In this document: piece by piece, positions 27,808 to 36,331 of the stretch
Layout of the letters: each line of letters opens with the position of its first letter
How positions within the stretch are numbered: position 1 is the first letter of the stretch
From: Nocardia fluminea
GTDB lineage: Bacteria; Actinomycetota; Actinomycetes; Mycobacteriales; Mycobacteriaceae
Reading direction: 5' to 3'
NCBI RefSeq assembly: GCF_002846365.1
Contig: NZ_PJMW01000002.1
Span: 2,728,001-2,792,000, forward strand
DNA length: 64,000 nt
The notes under the pieces: model-generated
The model's input: only the letters and a program-made list of their open reading frames with translations
What the model was told of the DNA's origin: nothing
Databases searched by the model: none
Translations under genes and position numbers: made by a program

Positions 27808-29169
27808 ATGCTGTCGCTGGAGGGTGATGTGGAAGTACACGCTCTACACGCTCAGGGATGGACGATCTCGGCGATCGCCCGACACCTGAAGCTGGACCGC
27901 AAAACGGTCCGCGCCTACCTCAACGGTGACCGGGTTCCGGGCCAGCGGGCCCGGTCGATGCCGTTGCTGATCGAACCGTTCATCGACTATTGCCGGATCC
28001 GGCTCGCTGACGACCCGCATTTGTGGGCGTCGACGTTGTTCGACGAGATCGTCGAGCTGGGATTCACCGGGTCGTATCCGTCGTTGACGACCGCGATCCG
28101 CAAGCTGGCACTACGCCCGCACTGCGAGCCCTGCCACGCGGCGAAGGGCCGCGACGTCGCGATCATCGCTCACCCGCCGGGCGAGGAAACCCAGTGGGAC
28201 TGGGTCGAATTGCCTGATCCACCGACCGATTGGGGCGTCGGCCGCCACGCGCACCTGCTGGTCGGAGCGTTCGCGCACTCGAGTCGTTGGCGCGGGGTCC
28301 TGGCCCCGGCCGAGGATTTCGCGCACCTGGTCGAGGCGTTGGATCAGGTCGTTCTCCGACTGGGCGGGGTGACTCGACGCTGGCGGTTCGACCGGATGGC
28401 AACGGTCTGCTCGCCGGAATCAGGTCGGATCACTCCGGCATTCTCCGGAGTCGCTAAACATTATGGCGTCGGCGTCGATATCTGCCCGCCTCGACACGGC
28501 AACCGCAAAGGTGTGGTCGAGAAGTCCAATCATGCTGCCGCGCAACGCTGGTGGCGAACTGTTGCCGATGATTGCTCCGTCACCGCGGCGCAGGCTTCCC
28601 TCGATCGGCTCAGTCAACGCCTCGACGGGCGTCGGCGCGTGAGAGATGGCCAGCGCACTACGGTCGGGGAACTCGCGGAGTCCGAACCGTTGCATCCGGT
28701 GCCGGCGACGGCCTATCCGGCCGAGCTCCGCGAGCCACGCAAGGTCACCGCGCAAGGGCTGGTCTCGTGGCGCGGCAACGAATACTCGGTCCCGCCAGGG
28801 CTTCCCGGCGCAGTCGTGACGGTGATCCACCGGCTCGGCAGCGAAACCATCTCCATCACAACAGAATCAGGGGCGGTCGTCGCCGCGCACTGTCGAGCAC
28901 CCGACGGCGCCGGGCGCGTGGTCCGCGACGAGGGTCATGTCCTCGCGCTGGAGCGCTCGGTGCTCGCGGCGTTCGACGCGAGCAAGCCCTGCACCCACAA
29001 GACACGCCGGCCGCTGACCGCGGCCGCGTTGGAGGAGTCCGCGCGATTGCGCGGTCGTCCGAGTTCGCCTGATCCCGCCCAGAAGGTGGTGATCGATCTA
29101 TCGGTCTATGCGGCCACCGCCGCGAACCTTTCCCATGCTCCACACCGTGATCCGCTCGAACAACAGTGA
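27808..29169 (+). CDS. istA: IS21 transposase IstA
   Basis: 453 residues from the ATG at 27808. The N-terminal HTH (WTISAIARHLKLDRKTVRAYL, about residues 16-36) is followed by an rve-type integrase core. That core has the DDE residues in ETQWDWVEL, a central Asp region around GVTRRWRFDRM, and RKGVVEKSNHAAAQRWW for the Glu. A C-terminal Mu-like segment (NEYSVPPGLPGAVVTV) completes the protein. It overlaps istB by 4 nt (GTGA). It carries out DNA cleavage and strand transfer with IstB as ATPase helper. Confidence 0.88.
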   Translation: MLSLEGDVEVHALHAQGWTISAIARHLKLDRKTVRAYLNGDRVPGQRARSMPLLIEPFIDYCRIRLADDPHLWASTLFDEIVELGFTGSYPSLTTAIRKLALRPHCEPCHAAKGRDVAIIAHPPGEETQWDWVELPDPPTDWGVGRHAHLLVGAFAHSSRWRGVLAPAEDFAHLVEALDQVVLRLGGVTRRWRFDRMATVCSPESGRITPAFSGVAKHYGVGVDICPPRHGNRKGVVEKSNHAAAQRWWRTVADDCSVTAAQASLDRLSQRLDGRRRVRDGQRTTVGELAESEPLHPVPATAYPAELREPRKVTAQGLVSWRGNEYSVPPGLPGAVVTVIHRLGSETISITTESGAVVAAHCRAPDGAGRVVRDEGHVLALERSVLAAFDASKPCTHKTRRPLTAAALEESARLRGRPSSPDPAQKVVIDLSVYAATAANLSHAPHRDPLEQQ

Positions 29170-29993
29170 AGGAAGATCATCCGTTGGAAAAGACGATCCC
29201 GCAGATGAGCGAGGCGCGCCGCTATCAGCAGCTGCGCGCTCATCTGTCCTACCTCAAACTCGGCGACGCCGCCGAGGCACTGCCACGCATCCTCGATGCC
29301 GCCCGGTCGGAAAACCTCTCTCTGACAGCAGCACTGGAACGTCTCCTCGAGATCGAGGTCAACGCGACCGAGTCACGTCGGTTGACCTCTCGGTTGCGGT
29401 TCGCCTGCCTGCCCGAGCCCTGGACGCTCAACGATTTCGACTTCGCCGCCCAACCGGGTGTCGACGAGAAATTGATCCGGGATCTGGCCAGTCTGCGGTT
29501 CCTCGACGACGCGGCGAACGTGTTGTTCGTCGGTCCGCCCGGAGTCGGCAAGACCATGCTGACCGTCGCGTTGGCGCGCGGCGCGGTCGAGGCCGGACAC
29601 CGCGTCTATTTCACCACCGCGGCCGAGCTCGCCGCGAAATGCCACAAGGCCGCGTTGGAGGGCCGTTGGCACACCTGCATGCGGTTCTTCGCCGGCCCGA
29701 AACTGCTCGTCATCGATGAACTGGGCTATCTTCCGTTGCCCGGCGACGGGGCTTCGGCGTTGTTCCAGGTGATCAACCAACGATATCTGAAATCGAGCAC
29801 GATCCTGACGACGAACGTCGGAATCGCTGACTGGGCAACCGCTTTCGGCGATGCAACTGTCGCCGCGGCCATGTTGGATCGGCTCTTGCACCGAGCCACG
29901 GTCGTCGGGATCGACGGCCCCAGTTACCGGTTGCGTCACCACCGCGAAACCGCCGAGAACTTGAGGAAGGCGGTCAACGCCCGTGTCTCCTGA
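29166..29993 (+). CDS. istB: IS21 helper ATPase IstB
   Basis: 275 residues starting at a GTG that overlaps the istA stop. The AAA+ domain shows Walker A GPPGVGKT (about residue 128) and Walker B LLVIDELGYLP (about 182), plus LKSSTILTTN (sensor 1). The DnaA-like helical N-terminus is present. IstB remodels target DNA for IstA. It looks intact in length and motifs. Confidence 0.9.
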   Translation: MKEDHPLEKTIPQMSEARRYQQLRAHLSYLKLGDAAEALPRILDAARSENLSLTAALERLLEIEVNATESRRLTSRLRFACLPEPWTLNDFDFAAQPGVDEKLIRDLASLRFLDDAANVLFVGPPGVGKTMLTVALARGAVEAGHRVYFTTAAELAAKCHKAALEGRWHTCMRFFAGPKLLVIDELGYLPLPGDGASALFQVINQRYLKSSTILTTNVGIADWATAFGDATVAAAMLDRLLHRATVVGIDGPSYRLRHHRETAENLRKAVNARVS

Positions 29994-30315
29994 CAAGCCT
30001 AAGCCGACCCCACCATCAGCGACTCGCAACTGCCAGATCTGCTGGGGCGAGTTCATTCCGCAGCGCGACAACAACATCTATTGCTCGACGCGCTGCAAGA
30101 ACGCTGCCGCCCGCCGCCGGAACAAGCGCCAGCCCGAGACCGCGCCCGAGCCTGCACGCACAGAGTCGGTTCAGACACCGCAACCGGCCGCGACCCGCGA
30201 TTGCCCGCACTGCGGGGAACCGATCACGATCGTCGCGTTGCTAACGACTCCGGAAGCAGCCCGGCCCAGCATCCCCACAGACAACCGAATCGTTCCGCTA
30301 CACCGCGCCACCTGA
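29983..30315 (+). CDS. Zinc-ribbon accessory protein of the IS21 element
   Basis: 110 residues from a GTG at 29983 that overlaps the istB end by 11 nt. CQICWGEFIPQRDNNIYCSTRCKNAAARRRNKR (about residues 17-49) is a treble-clef-like Cys4 ribbon with a basic tail. A second CPHCGEPI lies near residue 73. The gene sits inside the inverted repeats, so it belongs to the IS. Such a third ORF is not part of classical IS21; it may help DNA binding or be a passenger. Confidence 0.68.
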   Translation: MSPDKPKPTPPSATRNCQICWGEFIPQRDNNIYCSTRCKNAAARRRNKRQPETAPEPARTESVQTPQPAATRDCPHCGEPITIVALLTTPEAARPSIPTDNRIVPLHRAT

Positions 30316-30391
30316 TAGCCTCGAAAACTGCTCCGCCTGGGGAATTTCGGCGAGCAAGTCTGGGGATTTATCTCAAGCGCTATCAATGTCG

Positions 30392-30639
30392 GCCCCGCAA
30401 CGACCGGTCGGTGCCCTCGTGCGGAAGCCGTGTGGTCGGGCGAGCGAACATGCGTGGCCACAGCCCGGAGATCAACTCCATCATCGAATAAGCCGCCGAG
30501 TGGCTACCCCCAGAACAATACTCACTGCTAGTCGAACGAATTATGGACAGCCGTCAGGAGGAGCTCATCGGCAAAGCCGCCAGGGGCTTGTTGTTTGCCG
30601 GATCAACTCTGTCCGATGAACTATCAGAAGTCCAACGGC
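30392..30639. other. Stretch without a recognisable gene
   Basis: Sequence between the IS21 right end and the P450 stop codon. No coding frame, repeat or RNA is recognised. Confidence 0.35.
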
Positions 30640-31854
30640 TTATGCGGTGACCACCTTCAAGGTCGAAAGTCCGCGAAAAGACAGCCCGGTGCGCCAGCGG
30701 GGCTGCTCGACCAGCCGAAGATCGGGAAATCGGGACGCCAGGAGCGGGAACAATATTGCCCCTTCGAGCCGTGCAAGCGGTGCGCCGAGGCAGAAATGGA
30801 TGCCGGCCCCGAACGACAACGGCGGGACCCCGGTTCGGGTGATGTCGAGACTGTCGGGGTCGTCGAACCGATCCGGGTCTCTGTTGGCTGCCCCAAGCAG
30901 GATCAGTACGACCTGACCGGGATGTAAATCAACTCCCGCCAGTCGCGTCGGCTGGAGCACCGTACGCCCGTTGGTCTGGACGGGGGACTCATAGCGCAAT
31001 AATTCTTCGACTGCGTTGCTCGCCAACTCTGGCCTGGCACGAAGTTCGCGCATTTGGTCAGGGTGGGCGAGCAGCGCGGCGACGCCGTTGCCGATCAGGT
31101 TCGTGGTGGTCTCGAACCCTGCCGCAAACAAAAGAATCGCGGTACCGACGCATTCGTCGTCGTCTAGGATGTCGTCGCCATTCGCGACGGCGAGCCGGCT
31201 CAGTAGGTCATCGGTAGGGCGGGCGCGTTTGACCGCCAACAGGTCAGCGAAATATGCGGCAAGTTGGTCTTCGGCGTCGCAGGCTGCTGTCAAGGCCGCG
31301 ATATCGGCACCGGGTTCGAGCGAGGCCAGCAGGGCCCGCACCAGTGGGGCTGCTACTGCTCTATCAGTAAAGGGCACCCCGAGTAGATCTCCAATCACAT
31401 TCACGGGCAGCGGGAGCGCCAGATCGTTGATGATGTCGACGGAGACCCGTGCTTCCATGACATTGAGCAAGTGGTTGACCTGTGTGACGATACGGCCGCG
31501 CAACGCGTCGATGTGCCTCGGGGTGAACACGTCGGCGACCAACCGACGCAGCCGGTGGTGGTCAGGAGGGTTGCGGAACAGCATGGTGCGTCGGAACCGG
31601 TGCATGGCCTGATGTTGCAGCTCTTCAGGAATGTCGGACAAGCCGAAGCCCAGCGACTCGTCGGCCTTGCCGAGGCTGCGGTCGCGGAGCGCCGCCGCGC
31701 AATCGTCGTAGCGGCTCAATACCAGCACCCCCGATCGTGTAACCAACACTGGTTGCGTCTGGCGCAGCCGCCGGAACGCCTCATAAGGTCCGGCCGAGCC
31801 GTGATCGGTTAGCAAGGCGTCCAGGAGCAGTGCTCGCTCGCTCGGTACAGTCAT
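30640..31854 (-). CDS. Cytochrome P450 (bacterial class I)
   Basis: 404 residues from the ATG at 31854 with AAGGAG 9 nt upstream. I-helix AAGFETTTN, ExxR in NAVEELLRYESPVQ, heme loop FGAGIHFCLGAPLARLE with the Cys ligand. The length and the LFRNPPDHHRLRRLV motif fit soluble secondary-metabolism P450s of the CYP107-like clan. It needs ferredoxin and reductase, possibly those at 40-43 kb. The start overlaps the thioesterase stop by 4 nt. Confidence 0.88.
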   Translation of the reverse strand: MTVPSERALLLDALLTDHGSAGPYEAFRRLRQTQPVLVTRSGVLVLSRYDDCAAALRDRSLGKADESLGFGLSDIPEELQHQAMHRFRRTMLFRNPPDHHRLRRLVADVFTPRHIDALRGRIVTQVNHLLNVMEARVSVDIINDLALPLPVNVIGDLLGVPFTDRAVAAPLVRALLASLEPGADIAALTAACDAEDQLAAYFADLLAVKRARPTDDLLSRLAVANGDDILDDDECVGTAILLFAAGFETTTNLIGNGVAALLAHPDQMRELRARPELASNAVEELLRYESPVQTNGRTVLQPTRLAGVDLHPGQVVLILLGAANRDPDRFDDPDSLDITRTGVPPLSFGAGIHFCLGAPLARLEGAILFPLLASRFPDLRLVEQPRWRTGLSFRGLSTLKVVTA

Positions 31855-32381
31855 GCCTGTCTCCTTGCACTCACCGGCGACTGCAAGAAATGTTTGACAT
31901 CGACCACAATGAACAGTGCTGTGGCCGTGACAACCAAATGTCCCCCTGCATCCTCGATTCTGGCCCCGAGATGTAATTTCCGGCCATCTCGAGACCGTAG
32001 TTCGGCGTGCAGGGCGTAGGGAGTGTCGAGCTGAACCGGAGCAAGATAGTCGAGGTCGAGATGGCGCGTCACGGCGAGTTCGCCGACGGTGTATAGCAGG
32101 AAACCGAATAGGTCGTCGACTACTGTCGCCACAGCGCCCCCGTGCACTATTCCGGGCGCTCCTACATGACGTCGATCGAATCGGTGGTGAGCGACCACGC
32201 CGCCTGCGCAGCGCTGGGCCGTCAGAAAATGCCCATGCGGGTTGGCCGGTCCACAACCGAGACAGTTGGGATGGTGGGGAGGCAACTCAGTCGATCGAGG
32301 TTCCAAAAGTCGGAACGAACGCACCCATTCCTCCAAGTCGGGATCGGACGACCTGCCGCCCGTGTCCGATAGATTGCTCAT
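31851..32381 (-). CDS. Hotdog-fold acyl-CoA thioesterase (PaaI-like), copy 1
   Basis: 176 residues from the ATG at 32381 (AGGAAGG upstream). It carries a Cys motif HPNCLGCGPANPHGH before the hotdog core, then HHRFDRRHVGAPGIVHGGAVATVVDDLFG. HGGAVATVVDD supplies the catalytic region of this family. It hydrolyses or channels acyl-CoA thioesters. It is coupled to the P450 and downstream of the acyl-CoA ligase. A close paralogue lies at 47543. Confidence 0.8.
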   Translation of the reverse strand: MSNLSDTGGRSSDPDLEEWVRSFRLLEPRSTELPPHHPNCLGCGPANPHGHFLTAQRCAGGVVAHHRFDRRHVGAPGIVHGGAVATVVDDLFGFLLYTVGELAVTRHLDLDYLAPVQLDTPYALHAELRSRDGRKLHLGARIEDAGGHLVVTATALFIVVDVKHFLQSPVSARRQA

Positions 32382-32663
32382 GGTCAGCCTTCCTGTCGAT
32401 GAAGCCGCACCCAACATCGATCTCGAGCGTGACCACTATGCAAATACATATCGCGCACGCCAGAGGTGGTGCGCAGCCGGTGGCCCCATTCCACCACCAC
32501 CGGCGCGAAACGTGCCGTGCACTGGGAGGTGACTCCCATCTTCGTTTGCAGCCTTTCGCCGATGTCGACGTGCACGGTAATGTCGCCGGTGTCGCGAAAG
32601 CTTCGCATTATGGGTATCAATGTCCTGTTCCGTCCTACTCAGGACCAGGCATGGAGACAATTC
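32382..32663. other. Gap of ~280 nt without a recognised gene
   Basis: Between the thioesterase start and the end of the acyl-CoA ligase gene. It probably contains a promoter for the P450/thioesterase pair. No coding frame, RNA or repeat stands out. Confidence 0.3.
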
Positions 32664-34295
32664 CTAAATCTCGACGACGGTCAGCTCGCCGTTCGCATGC
32701 AGGGTGCGCAACCGCTTCTTATCGAACTTGCCGACCGAGGTCTTGGGCACCTCTGCGGTGAAGCTCCAGCGCTCAGGCAGCCACCACGTGGCGACCTTGC
32801 CGTCGAGGAAGTCACGCAGTTGGGCAGGTGTTACTTGCCGCCCGTCGCGTACGACGATCACAGCGAGGGGGCGTTCCTGCCACTTCTCATCCGGGACCCC
32901 GATTACTGATGCCTCGAGCACGTCGGGGTGACCGGCGAGCAGAAGTTCGAGCTCGACCGAGGAGATCCACTCCCCGCCGGACTTGATCACGTCCTTGGTG
33001 CGGTCGGTCAGCGTGACAAAGCTGCGTTCGTCGATCCGGCCGACATCGCCGGTGCGCAACCAGCCGTCCTGGAACTTATCCCCGCCATCCTCTTCGCCGA
33101 TGTACGAGCCGGTAATCCAAGGTCCGCGCACTTGCAACTCACCGACGGCTTCGCCGTCGTGCGGGAGCTCATTGCCTCCGTCGTCGACGATCCTAAGCTC
33201 GACTCCTGCAACCGGACGACCTTGGGTCGCTCGCAGACGCCACCGCTCCTGGGCGTCGAGCGACGCCGGTGGACGCGCGACAGCCGCTAGTGGCGAGGTC
33301 TCGGTCATTCCCCACGCCTGTACAACCTGTACGTTGTACCTCTCTTCGAAGGCCTTCATCAGATGAACGGGTACAGCTGAGCCACCGCAAGCGACCAGGC
33401 CTAGAGACGAGATGTCGTAGCTGGGGTTGGAATCCAGGAAGTCCAAGACGTCGTTCCAGATGGTCGGGACTGCCCCGGCGATGGTTGCCTTGTGGACGTC
33501 GATCAGCCGCACGAGCGGCTCGGCCTGTAGGAACCGGTCAGGCATGAGCAAGCCGGCACCCGCCATGAGTGCGGCGTAGACCAGCCCCCAGGCGTTCGCG
33601 TGGAACATCGGGACGATGGGGAGGATTCGGTCATCGCTGCTCACGCTCAGTCCGTCGGCGGCGCAGGCCGCCATCGAGTGGAGGTAAGTCGACCGGTGGC
33701 TATAGGCGACACCTTTGGGGTCGCCGGTGGTGCCAGAGGTGTAACAGGCCGCGGCCGCAGACTGCTCGTCGAGGTCTGGCCAGTCGAACGTCTCGGGCTG
33801 GGCGGAGATGAACTCCTCGTAATCAACGACTGTCAGTCCCTCACGGTGCAGCGGGGTAAGGTCCACCTCTCCGGTGACAACGATGGTATGCACGCTAGTG
33901 AGCTGCAGCAACACTGAGGCCATCATGGGTACTAGGCTTCCATCGACAATCACGACTTGGTCCTGAGCGTGGTTACCGATGTAAACAAGCTGATCGGAGG
34001 CGAGCCGTAGATTCAGGGTATGCAGCACCGCTCCCATCGAGGGCACTGCGCAGTAGGCCTCCACGTGCTCCTGGTTGTTCCACATGAGGGTCGCGACGCG
34101 CTCATCGCCTGTGATCCCGCAAGCCCGCAATGCGTTGGCCAACTGAGCGGACCTCCGTCCGATTTCGGAGAACGTAGCAACCTTCACGCTTCCGTCAAGT
34201 TGCAAAGTCCGCACGGTCGCCGAGCCGTGCACACTCGAGCCGTGGCGCAGAATCGCCGCGGTCGTCAACGGGACGTTCATCATCGTGCTCTGCAT
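32664..34295 (-). CDS. Long-chain fatty acid-CoA ligase (AMP-forming)
   Basis: 543 residues; the ATG at 34295 has GAGGAAA upstream. Adenylate-forming motifs: YTSGTTGDPKG (P-loop, about residue 188), MFHANAWG, QAWGMTETSP, DGWLRTGDVG and DVIKSGGEWIS, with the adenylation Lys in TSVGKFDKK near the end. FadD type. It activates a carboxylic acid to its CoA ester, supplying the thioesterase, BtrH-like or P450 chemistry of this cluster or handling its oxidation product. Confidence 0.88.
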   Translation of the reverse strand: MQSTMMNVPLTTAAILRHGSSVHGSATVRTLQLDGSVKVATFSEIGRRSAQLANALRACGITGDERVATLMWNNQEHVEAYCAVPSMGAVLHTLNLRLASDQLVYIGNHAQDQVVIVDGSLVPMMASVLLQLTSVHTIVVTGEVDLTPLHREGLTVVDYEEFISAQPETFDWPDLDEQSAAAACYTSGTTGDPKGVAYSHRSTYLHSMAACAADGLSVSSDDRILPIVPMFHANAWGLVYAALMAGAGLLMPDRFLQAEPLVRLIDVHKATIAGAVPTIWNDVLDFLDSNPSYDISSLGLVACGGSAVPVHLMKAFEERYNVQVVQAWGMTETSPLAAVARPPASLDAQERWRLRATQGRPVAGVELRIVDDGGNELPHDGEAVGELQVRGPWITGSYIGEEDGGDKFQDGWLRTGDVGRIDERSFVTLTDRTKDVIKSGGEWISSVELELLLAGHPDVLEASVIGVPDEKWQERPLAVIVVRDGRQVTPAQLRDFLDGKVATWWLPERWSFTAEVPKTSVGKFDKKRLRTLHANGELTVVEI

Positions 34296-34377
34296 AGCAT
34301 TTCCTCATTCAAGAGTGTCTTCGAACGTAGGCGATCTGGGGGTTGATTCGCCGCTGGCCGGCGACATGGGGCTGCTG

Positions 34378-35445
34378 TCAGCGATCCACAGCCGTCAGCG
34401 AACTGGAAGCAGCCTCCAGGGACGCGACCAGGTCCAACTCCAGCTCTGGCAGTTGGCTAGCGGCCGAGGCCACCCCGGCCAGGCGAACTCGTATATCAAC
34501 GTCGCGGCGGATACCGGCACGCGCAGTGGCGGTCCACGCCTGCGCACAACGGCTGGCCGCTACGGCGAGTTGAGCGGTGGCGGAGTCCCCGGTCAGACGA
34601 GCGACATCTGCGCAGCCATCGGCTAGCAATCGGCGGAACAGCCCGCCGCCAGTACCTGCCTTCTCAATGAAAGCGCTCAGGCTGAACAGGAGAGTCTCGA
34701 GGTCGTCCACCGGAAGATCGGCCCAGGTCTGAATGTCGGCCGCCAGCTGCACCGCCGCGGCCAAGCCCTCCGCACCGGATGCCGCTGTCCTGAGATCGAC
34801 GATCCCGGGTTGCGATGGGCGGCGCATTCCGGCTGCGGACTGTCGAAATGCCTCCGCCGCTACTTCCGCCACGTCCGGCAGCGCACTCGGCCAGCTGATG
34901 CGGTATGTACAGTGGCGCGTCGGTTGCGGGAAAGACTTCGAGGACCGCGCCCGAGCCAGTGCATCGAGCGGGACTTTCTGCACCTCGGCGCGGTCATTGT
35001 CTACGACAAAGGCGATCCCCTCGGCCTCGTCGTGACCGATCACGACGATGTCGTGGCGACTCATCTGGAACTGGACGCGGAGGTACGGCAACTCACCGAT
35101 ATCTCCCCATACCAGGCTGGGTCTGCCTGCTTCGAGCTCGTCGAGAACCCATGACCACCCCTCTCGGGGATCATCGGTCGTGAGAACCTGGACTTGCGCG
35201 CCGAGTCGGCGGGGCAGATCAATTTCGAAGTCGGCGCCTCGTCCTACCAGGTACAGCGGTGGAACGAGGTCGCTTGACCGGAGGTACGATAACCCCAGTG
35301 CGCCGCCGAGAGCGAACACCAGACCTTCGTCGGGCGGCCCATCCCACCCCAGTCCATGCCAATGCAGAAGATCCCGCATAGCGCCAGAACCGCAGTGTCC
35401 CCCCATCTTGTGCGGGTAGTCATCGACCAGGGTCCTGCGGGGCAT
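34378..35445 (-). CDS. BtrH-like protein (BtrH N-terminal domain plus C-terminal helical domain)
   Basis: 355 residues; the ATG at 35445 has GGAAGGA upstream. The start YPHKMGGHCGSGAMRDLLHWHGL is the BtrH_N signature with the conserved Cys (GGHC) and continues to the HDIVVIGHDEAE segment. The C-terminal ~150 residues match the partner helical domain (DUF4872-like). BtrH in butirosin biosynthesis is an acyltransferase that moves an acyl chain from carrier protein to product. Here it sits between an acyl-CoA ligase and an SDR, so acyl transfer is a reasonable but unproven role. Confidence 0.72.
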   Translation of the reverse strand: MPRRTLVDDYPHKMGGHCGSGAMRDLLHWHGLGWDGPPDEGLVFALGGALGLSYLRSSDLVPPLYLVGRGADFEIDLPRRLGAQVQVLTTDDPREGWSWVLDELEAGRPSLVWGDIGELPYLRVQFQMSRHDIVVIGHDEAEGIAFVVDNDRAEVQKVPLDALARARSSKSFPQPTRHCTYRISWPSALPDVAEVAAEAFRQSAAGMRRPSQPGIVDLRTAASGAEGLAAAVQLAADIQTWADLPVDDLETLLFSLSAFIEKAGTGGGLFRRLLADGCADVARLTGDSATAQLAVAASRCAQAWTATARAGIRRDVDIRVRLAGVASAASQLPELELDLVASLEAASSSLTAVDR

Positions 35446-35494
35446 GTGAATCCTTCCGGGTGAATGAGGGGGCCAACGGGGATCGAAGACCGGG

Positions 35495-36331
35495 TCAGTG
35501 GGTCCGGATTCTGTCCAGGTAGGCCTGGCGGGCCGCTGTGTCGACGCCGTCGAGAAATACCGAGTCCGTGCCCAGCGCGGATCCGAGCCTGGCGGTCAGC
35601 CAGCCAGGGACGAACTTCATCGCCGCGACCAATACGCCGGCCAGGCGAGTGACGCGTACGAATGGACGCGGGCGCTCGATAAGATCGGCTGTCGCACGCG
35701 CGATCTCCTCGGGCTCGGCATTGCGCAGTCCCTTGGCACCAGCGGTTCCCGCGACGAGCTCGGTGTTGGTGAATGTGGGCCTAACGGTGGACAGCTCGAC
35801 GCCTGACGTGCGGTACTCGTGCCGTGCCGCCTCGGTGAATCCGATGACCGCGAATTTGGTACCGCAATACGTCGCCAGTCCAGGCACAGCGAGCTCGCCG
35901 GCCAGCGACGCGGTGTTGATGATGTGCCCAGCGCGCCGCGGCAGCATTCGCTGAAGGGCTAGTTTGGTCCCAAAGACGACTCCCAGGACGTTGATCTCGA
36001 CCTGCCTCCGGGTCACCGTGTCGTCTTCCTCGTGTACGTGACCAGTGGGCATGATGCCCGCATTGTTGATCAGCACGTCGAGGGGGCCGAGCTCTTCCTC
36101 GACCAGCTCGAGAAATTGCCGAAACGAAGTGGGGTCGGTTACGTCGAGGTGGGTAACGATCTTCACGCCGAGTTCGGTGGCGGCCTCCTGAGCGCGCTTC
36201 TCATCGACATCGCCGATGGCGACGCGGTGGCCTCGTCGAATCAGCTCCTTCGCGGTCTGGTAGCCGATGCCGCGGGCCCCGCCGGTGATAGCTACGGTCT
36301 TTGCGGCGGTGCGGGCACGGTGTGTCGTCAC
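35495..36331 (-). CDS. Short-chain dehydrogenase/reductase
   Basis: 278 residues from a GTG at 36331 with AAGGAG upstream. The start overlaps the aldehyde dehydrogenase stop by 4 nt; the longer open frame upstream is antisense to that gene. TGGARGIG, NNAGIMPTG, a catalytic Ser in NTASLAGEL and YCGTK are present. The C-terminal part (FVRVTRLAGVLVAAMKFVPGWLTARLG) resembles mycobacterial SDRs of lipid metabolism. It probably acts on the alcohol made by a P450 before the aldehyde dehydrogenase step. Confidence 0.82.
   Translation of the reverse strand: MTTHRARTAAKTVAITGGARGIGYQTAKELIRRGHRVAIGDVDEKRAQEAATELGVKIVTHLDVTDPTSFRQFLELVEEELGPLDVLINNAGIMPTGHVHEEDDTVTRRQVEINVLGVVFGTKLALQRMLPRRAGHIINTASLAGELAVPGLATYCGTKFAVIGFTEAARHEYRTSGVELSTVRPTFTNTELVAGTAGAKGLRNAEPEEIARATADLIERPRPFVRVTRLAGVLVAAMKFVPGWLTARLGSALGTDSVFLDGVDTAARQAYLDRIRTH

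Larger units (their letters stand above)
27644..30391 (+). mobile_element. IS21-family insertion sequence with three genes
   Basis: It contains istA, istB and a small zinc-ribbon gene in one direction. The ends are imperfect inverted repeats: left 27644-27700 and right 30336-30391 share CGA(T/C)(G/A)TTGAT(G/A)GCGCT, an ATAnTCCCCAG block and ATTCCCCAGGC at matching spacings. Both proteins look intact, so the element may be active. Exact ends and target duplication are not certain. Confidence 0.72.
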
